The notes beneath the pieces were generated by a model that had not been told where the DNA came from, did no database searches, and saw only the letters and a program-made list of their open reading frames with translations. Shown in pieces: positions 60,743-64,000 of a stretch of DNA of 64,000 nt (the stretch's first letter is position 1; every line of letters begins with the position of its first letter). The stretch comes from Methylobacterium sp. SyP6R (GTDB taxonomy: Bacteria; Pseudomonadota; Alphaproteobacteria; Rhizobiales; Beijerinckiaceae): assembly GCF_019216885.1 (NCBI RefSeq), contig NZ_JAAQRC020000001.1, forward strand, positions 1,364,001-1,428,000. Direction: 5' to 3'. The translations under genes and the position numbers were made by a program.

Positions 60743-61456
60743 ATGAACATGCATTCGACGCCGGTCAAGGGCGGGTCAACCGCTATCCTTAAGAATGTAT
60801 CAGCGATGATGACGCTGATCGAGACGGTTCGGCAGCGTCCGGAGCAGTCGGCGGGCTTCGGCCTGTTCTACGGCCGTTCGGGCTACGGCAAGACGGTCGC
60901 CAGCACCTACGCTCAGAACGAGGAAAACTGCCTCTACATCGAGGTTCGCGAGTTCTGGACGCGGCGGGATTTCTGCGTCGCCTTCCTGGAGGAGCTGGGC
61001 CAGCGCCCGCGCGGCACGATCTCGGCGATGATGCGCGAGATCATCGGCCTCCTCGGCATGGATTACGGCCGCGCCGTCATCATCGACGAGGCGGACAAGC
61101 TCATCGACAAGCGGATGATCGAGCTGGCCCGCGACCTCCAGGAAATGACCCGGGCGCCGGTCATCCTCGTCGGCGAAGAGCAGCTGAAGAGCAAGCTCCA
61201 AGCCTATGAGCGCTGCGACGGCCGCGTGCTGGAGCGTGTCGAGGCGCTGCCCTGCGATGCAGAGGATGCCGGCGAGCTGGCCGGCATGATCGCGCCAGGT
61301 ATCGACCTCGATTACGAGTTGTTGGACTACATCGTCGCCGAGGCGAAGGGCTCGACCCGCCGCGTGGCGAACGCCCTCTACAAGGTCTCGAACCTCGCCC
61401 GGAGCCGTAACCTTAACCGGGTGTTGGTGGCGGATTACGCCCAGGGAGGCGTCTGA
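60743..61456 (+). CDS. Mu B-like AAA+ ATPase, 237 aa
   Basis: The protein has GFGLFYGRSGYGKTVASTYA (Walker A) and YGRAVIIDEADKLIDKRMIE (Walker B), then a sensor region ILVGEEQLKSKL and an arginine-rich helix (RVANALYKVSNLARSRNL). It corresponds to Mu B/IstB-type target-choice ATPases, which bind target DNA and activate the transposase. The length is somewhat less than Mu B (312 aa), mainly by lack of an N-terminal extension. It follows muA, as in Mu. Confidence 0.9.
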   Translation: MNMHSTPVKGGSTAILKNVSAMMTLIETVRQRPEQSAGFGLFYGRSGYGKTVASTYAQNEENCLYIEVREFWTRRDFCVAFLEELGQRPRGTISAMMREIIGLLGMDYGRAVIIDEADKLIDKRMIELARDLQEMTRAPVILVGEEQLKSKLQAYERCDGRVLERVEALPCDAEDAGELAGMIAPGIDLDYELLDYIVAEAKGSTRRVANALYKVSNLARSRNLNRVLVADYAQGGV

Positions 61457-62070
61457 TGCCGCGCAACCTCCGCTTCGAGGTGCCGCCGGGCGGCGTCGTC
61501 CTGCGCGGCCAGGACCATTACTGGTCGGTGATCCTCTCTCTGCATCGGCGAGGCGAGGTCTGGACCACCGGAGAGATCGCAGATCGATGCGCCGCGCCGG
61601 TCAACCGTGGCGACATCTGTGATTTCGTCGGTCGCTTGGTCGCGGGCGGGTTCGCGGCAGCGGACGAGAGCGGGGAGGGGCGCTACCGGCTGCTGCGCAC
61701 CCAGCTCGCCACCCCATGCCTGCGCCGAGACGGCACGCCGGGAGAGCAGGGGCGCGTCCGCACAGCGATGTGGAACGTCCTGCGGGGGCCGCTGGGACGC
61801 CAGGGCGTGACCGCCCAGGATCTCGCCTTCTACGCCTCGACCGAGAGCCTGACGGTCAAGCACCTCACGGCGCGGACCTACATCACCCACCTGTCCCGCG
61901 CGGGCCTGCTGCGGTGTATCCGCCCGCGGAAGCCCGGCGTGCCTGCCCTTTGGCGCGCTCGCGCGGGGCTTGGCCCGCTGCCGCCGGTGATCCTGCGCGG
62001 CGAGATCGTGTTCGACCAGAACACGGGCCAGGCCGTCGGGCCCGTTGAGGCGAGCGAGGTGCAGTCGTGA
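61456..62070 (+). CDS. Mu-like early protein, 204 aa, winged-helix-like
   Basis: The ATG shares a base with the muB-like stop. Residues 20-75 (YWSVILSLHRRGEVWTTGEI, DFVGRLVAGGFAAADESGEG) look like a winged helix, and a second similar region follows (MWNVLRGPLGRQGVTAQDLA). Two HTH-type units suggest DNA binding. The family is common in Mu-like phages of this group as I recall, but unnamed. Confidence 0.7.
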   Translation: MPRNLRFEVPPGGVVLRGQDHYWSVILSLHRRGEVWTTGEIADRCAAPVNRGDICDFVGRLVAGGFAAADESGEGRYRLLRTQLATPCLRRDGTPGEQGRVRTAMWNVLRGPLGRQGVTAQDLAFYASTESLTVKHLTARTYITHLSRAGLLRCIRPRKPGVPALWRARAGLGPLPPVILRGEIVFDQNTGQAVGPVEASEVQS

Positions 62071-62444
62071 ACGGCCGCCCTCGCACCGACTTCCTCGCCC
62101 GGGTGCGCGAGAGCTGGTCTGATCCGCCCGATTGGGTGGTCGCATTGGCGGAAGCCTGCACGAACAAGACACAGGGCGAGGTGGCCCGCCTGATCGGCTA
62201 CTCGCCCTCCGCCGTCAGTGCCACGCTCGCCAACAAATATACCGGCGACGTCGCCGAGATCGCCGAGCGCACCCGCGGCGCCTTCCTCGGCCAGCACGTC
62301 ATCTGCCCGCGCAAGGGTCGGATGCGCCGCGACGTCTGCATGGCGTGGCAGGCCAAGCCCTTCGCCCAGACCTCATCCGACCGCGTGGCGATGTTCCACG
62401 CCTGCCGCTCCGGCTGCCCCCACTCCCGACTGAAAGGGGAATGA
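62067..62444 (+). CDS. Mu-like early HTH protein, 125 aa
   Basis: DWVVALAEACTNKTQGEVAR followed by LIGYSPSAVSATLANKYTGD is a helix-turn-helix in which the second helix YSPSAVSATL would contact DNA. The C-terminal half has four cysteines (HVICPRKGRMRRDVCMAW and HACRSGCPHSR), possibly a zinc site. The GTG start overlaps the previous stop by four bases. It may regulate middle gene expression. Confidence 0.75.
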   Translation: MNGRPRTDFLARVRESWSDPPDWVVALAEACTNKTQGEVARLIGYSPSAVSATLANKYTGDVAEIAERTRGAFLGQHVICPRKGRMRRDVCMAWQAKPFAQTSSDRVAMFHACRSGCPHSRLKGE

Positions 62445-62782
62445 CCATGGACCTCGTCAACCCCGTGCCCGCGCTCGAAGGGCTTCTGGCCCTGTTCGAG
62501 GACGGGGCTGCAAAGGGCGGCACATTCGTCGATCAGGTGGCGTGCATGACCGCCATGGACGGCATTGCCGACACCATCCTGGCGTTCGCGGAGCTGGGTG
62601 CCCGCATGGAGGCCGCCGGCCTCCTGGAGCATCACGCGATCCCCCTGCCGGAGCCCGACGCTCCGGCAGGGCCACTGACCCCGGTTGAGCGCCGCCAGCT
62701 CGCCCGCCTCGCCGTCCGGCTCGATCTGGAGGGGCGCGTGGTGCGCCTGCCGACGGCGCTCGCTCTTGGGGTGGCGCGATGA
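62441..62782 (+). CDS. Mu-like early protein, 113 aa
   Basis: ATG 62441 overlaps the previous stop (ATGA). The product is helical (VPALEGLLALFEDGAAKGGT, DGIADTILAFAELGARMEAA) with a C-terminal basic-hydrophobic part (ERRQLARLAVRLDLEGRVVR). No known motif is found. It ends with a four-base overlap into the DnaA-like gene. Confidence 0.65.
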   Translation: MTMDLVNPVPALEGLLALFEDGAAKGGTFVDQVACMTAMDGIADTILAFAELGARMEAAGLLEHHAIPLPEPDAPAGPLTPVERRQLARLAVRLDLEGRVVRLPTALALGVAR

Positions 62783-63360
62783 GCGACCAACCCCTCACCA
62801 CCCGGCACCTTTCCATCCGACACATCGCCGTGATCGTCGCCGAGGATTACGGCTCGTCGCTGGCGGAGATGCGGGGCGCGCGCCGCAGGAACGAAGACGT
62901 CAAGCCGCGTCAAGTCGCGATGTACTTGGCGCACCGCCTGATCGGACCGGGTCTCTCTGCAATCGGGCGGTATTTCAACCGGGACCACACGACGGTGCTG
63001 CACGCGGTCCGTGCCGTAACCGAGGACGCCGAACGGGATCACGTCCTGGCGTGCCGCCTGCTGGACCTCGAAGAGCGCATCAACATTGCCGAGACCCGCG
63101 CCATCGCGGGCCTCCGTGAAGTCGCGGACGCGCCTGTGACCGCACCCGTGACCGTGTCTGCGCCTCTCGTGCTGACGCGGGACGATCCGGGGACGCTCCG
63201 CGTGATCGATGCCGTCCGCAGCTACCTCGCGAGCCGGTCGGCGCTCGCGCTCGCGCGGCACACCAAGCTGGAGGCCGGAGCCCGCCGCCGGGCGGACGAC
63301 GACTTCGACGCCCTTGCCAGCATCTACCGCGAATACGCCGACGCCCGGGGGCAGCGATGA
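62779..63360 (+). CDS. Protein with DnaA domain IV-type HTH, 193 aa
   Basis: Residues about 35-80 (KPRQVAMYLAHRLIGPGLSA, IGRYFNRDHTTVLHAVRAV) match the DNA-binding domain IV of DnaA, including the DHTTVLHA signature that recognises DnaA boxes. There is no AAA+ domain. The C-terminal half has an acidic segment and a basic helix (ALARHTKLEAGARRRADDDF). A phage-encoded DnaA-box binder could compete with or recruit the host initiator; this is inference. Both ends overlap neighbours by four bases. Confidence 0.85.
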   Translation: MSDQPLTTRHLSIRHIAVIVAEDYGSSLAEMRGARRRNEDVKPRQVAMYLAHRLIGPGLSAIGRYFNRDHTTVLHAVRAVTEDAERDHVLACRLLDLEERINIAETRAIAGLREVADAPVTAPVTVSAPLVLTRDDPGTLRVIDAVRSYLASRSALALARHTKLEAGARRRADDDFDALASIYREYADARGQR

Positions 63361-63629
63361 CCGCCCTCTCGCAGCTCGCCCCGCTTCCCCAGCAGCCCCC
63401 GAGGTCCCCGATGTTGATGGTCGACGCCATCACCCTGTCCGTCCTCGACCTGTCGGCCACCAGGCCGGTCCGGGTCGCTGCCGTCGACCCGAACGGTGGC
63501 GGCGACATCATCGGCATGGTCATCAAGGAGCTGTCTGAGACGCACGTACTCCTGGAGGCCGACGACGGCCCGTTGTTCATGGTGGAGAAGACATCGCTCC
63601 GCATCCTCTCGATCGACGAGGTGCTGTGA
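63357..63629 (+). CDS. Mu-like early protein, 90 aa
   Basis: The start overlaps the previous gene by four bases. The N-terminal 20 residues are proline-rich; the remainder (LMVDAITLSVLDLSATRPVR, IIGMVIKELSETHVLLEADD, MVEKTSLRILSIDEVL) reads as a small beta-rich domain. No family is recognised. Confidence 0.65.
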   Translation: MTALSQLAPLPQQPPRSPMLMVDAITLSVLDLSATRPVRVAAVDPNGGGDIIGMVIKELSETHVLLEADDGPLFMVEKTSLRILSIDEVL

Positions 63630-63910
63630 TGGCCGTCGTCTATTGCTCTCGCGGCGGCGTCATCGGGATCGGCCGCCGCGCCCCGCGCGGCACCCTGGCC
63701 CTGATCTCGGGCCCGGGTCGGCCTCTGCGCTCCATCGTCGAGGTGGTGGCGCGGCACGCCTACACGGGCGGTGACCTGCTCGTCCCGGGCATCCCGGAGG
63801 CGACGAGCGATGTGGAGGCGCTGGAGGCGGCGGGCTCGTTCCGCGACCAGGTCGCCCGCCGCCTCGCCGATCGCGTCGGCGCCACTGCGACGGGAGGGCT
63901 GCCGCTGTGA
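63629..63910 (+). CDS. Mu-like early protein, 93 aa
   Basis: The ATG shares one base with the previous stop. MAVVYCSRGGVIGIGRRAPR followed by GTLALISGPGRPLRSIVEVV resembles small phage early proteins that start MAVAYCTRSG, some annotated as host-nuclease inhibitors; I would not assign that function here. A helical C-terminus follows. Confidence 0.65.
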   Translation: MAVVYCSRGGVIGIGRRAPRGTLALISGPGRPLRSIVEVVARHAYTGGDLLVPGIPEATSDVEALEAAGSFRDQVARRLADRVGATATGGLPL

Positions 63911-64000
63911 TCGTCGCCTACGCTTTCCTGGAGTGGGCCGCTGCCGGGACGGCCGTCTGGTTTGCCGTCGAAGCCTCTGGCACGGGCTCGACCCTCTCCA
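63907..64000 (+). CDS. Start of the next Mu-like early gene (partial)
   Basis: GTG 63907 overlaps the previous stop by four bases and opens VIVAYAFLEWAAAGTAVWFA, a hydrophobic segment that may be a membrane helix or signal. The gene runs off the right edge of the window, so nothing more can be said of its product. Confidence 0.5.
   Translation, partial: MIVAYAFLEWAAAGTAVWFAVEASGTGSTLS

Noticed and set aside
1..64000. CRISPR arrays, rRNA genes or known riboswitches
   Set aside because: I saw no regularly spaced repeats, no rRNA-like stretches and no recognisable riboswitch core while reading; a covariance-model search was not possible here.

Overview
The window is GC-rich chromosomal DNA from an alphaproteobacterium, most likely a Methylobacterium or Methylorubrum. 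That is inferred from base composition, from the mix of hybrid and HWE histidine kinases and proteobacterial KaiC-like ATPases, from small proteins of types I associate with that genus (DUF6894, short lysine-rich proteins), and from the types of IS element and Mu-like phage. There is no complete tRNA, no rRNA and no CRISPR array. Nearly all of the window is accessory genome: mobile elements, their debris, and islands of sensory genes.

Bases 1-5200 hold the end of an integrative element. It has an ArdC-like C-terminus, an AlpA/excisionase-type HTH protein, a HUH-type replication-initiator-like protein and a tyrosine integrase, next to a decayed tRNA-Arg(ACG) copy that probably marks the attachment site. 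Bases 5200-15600 carry small hypothetical genes (one DUF3768), an XRE regulator next to a large membrane coiled-coil protein, a 236-aa protein with a paralogue at 46.7 kb, and an IS630 element whose removal restores the interrupted reading frame. Bases 15240-16940 are broken genes (RibD/DHFR-like, flavin amine oxidase).

Bases 17390-24730 hold two KaiC-like double-ATPase genes; the second overlaps a hybrid histidine kinase by 4 bases. Small stress-type genes lie between them, including a cold-shock protein with a clear terminator. Bases 25000-33200 carry small conserved proteins, a transglutaminase-like protein and an IS5-family insertion. Bases 33300-45100 form a signalling island: a GAF-PAS-GGDEF protein, a single-domain receiver, an HWE kinase with an in-frame amber codon near its original start, an orphan ParD-like antitoxin, and three hybrid kinases (GAF, LOV blue-light, CHASE3). 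Together with the KaiC genes this suggests light-, redox- or stress-responsive regulation. No kaiA or kaiB is present.

Bases 47960-53340 hold a second integrative element of the same general plan (integrase, AlpA, HUH protein, all on the minus strand); its integrase is frameshifted. A metC-like gene follows. A Mu-like transposable prophage begins about 100 bases upstream of metC and runs off the right edge. Its probable left end carries two 19-base direct repeats, followed by an S24-type repressor, paired operator-like sites, a Ner-type regulator, a ParB-like protein, MuA and MuB homologues, and a tightly overlapping early operon that includes a protein built on the DNA-binding domain of DnaA.
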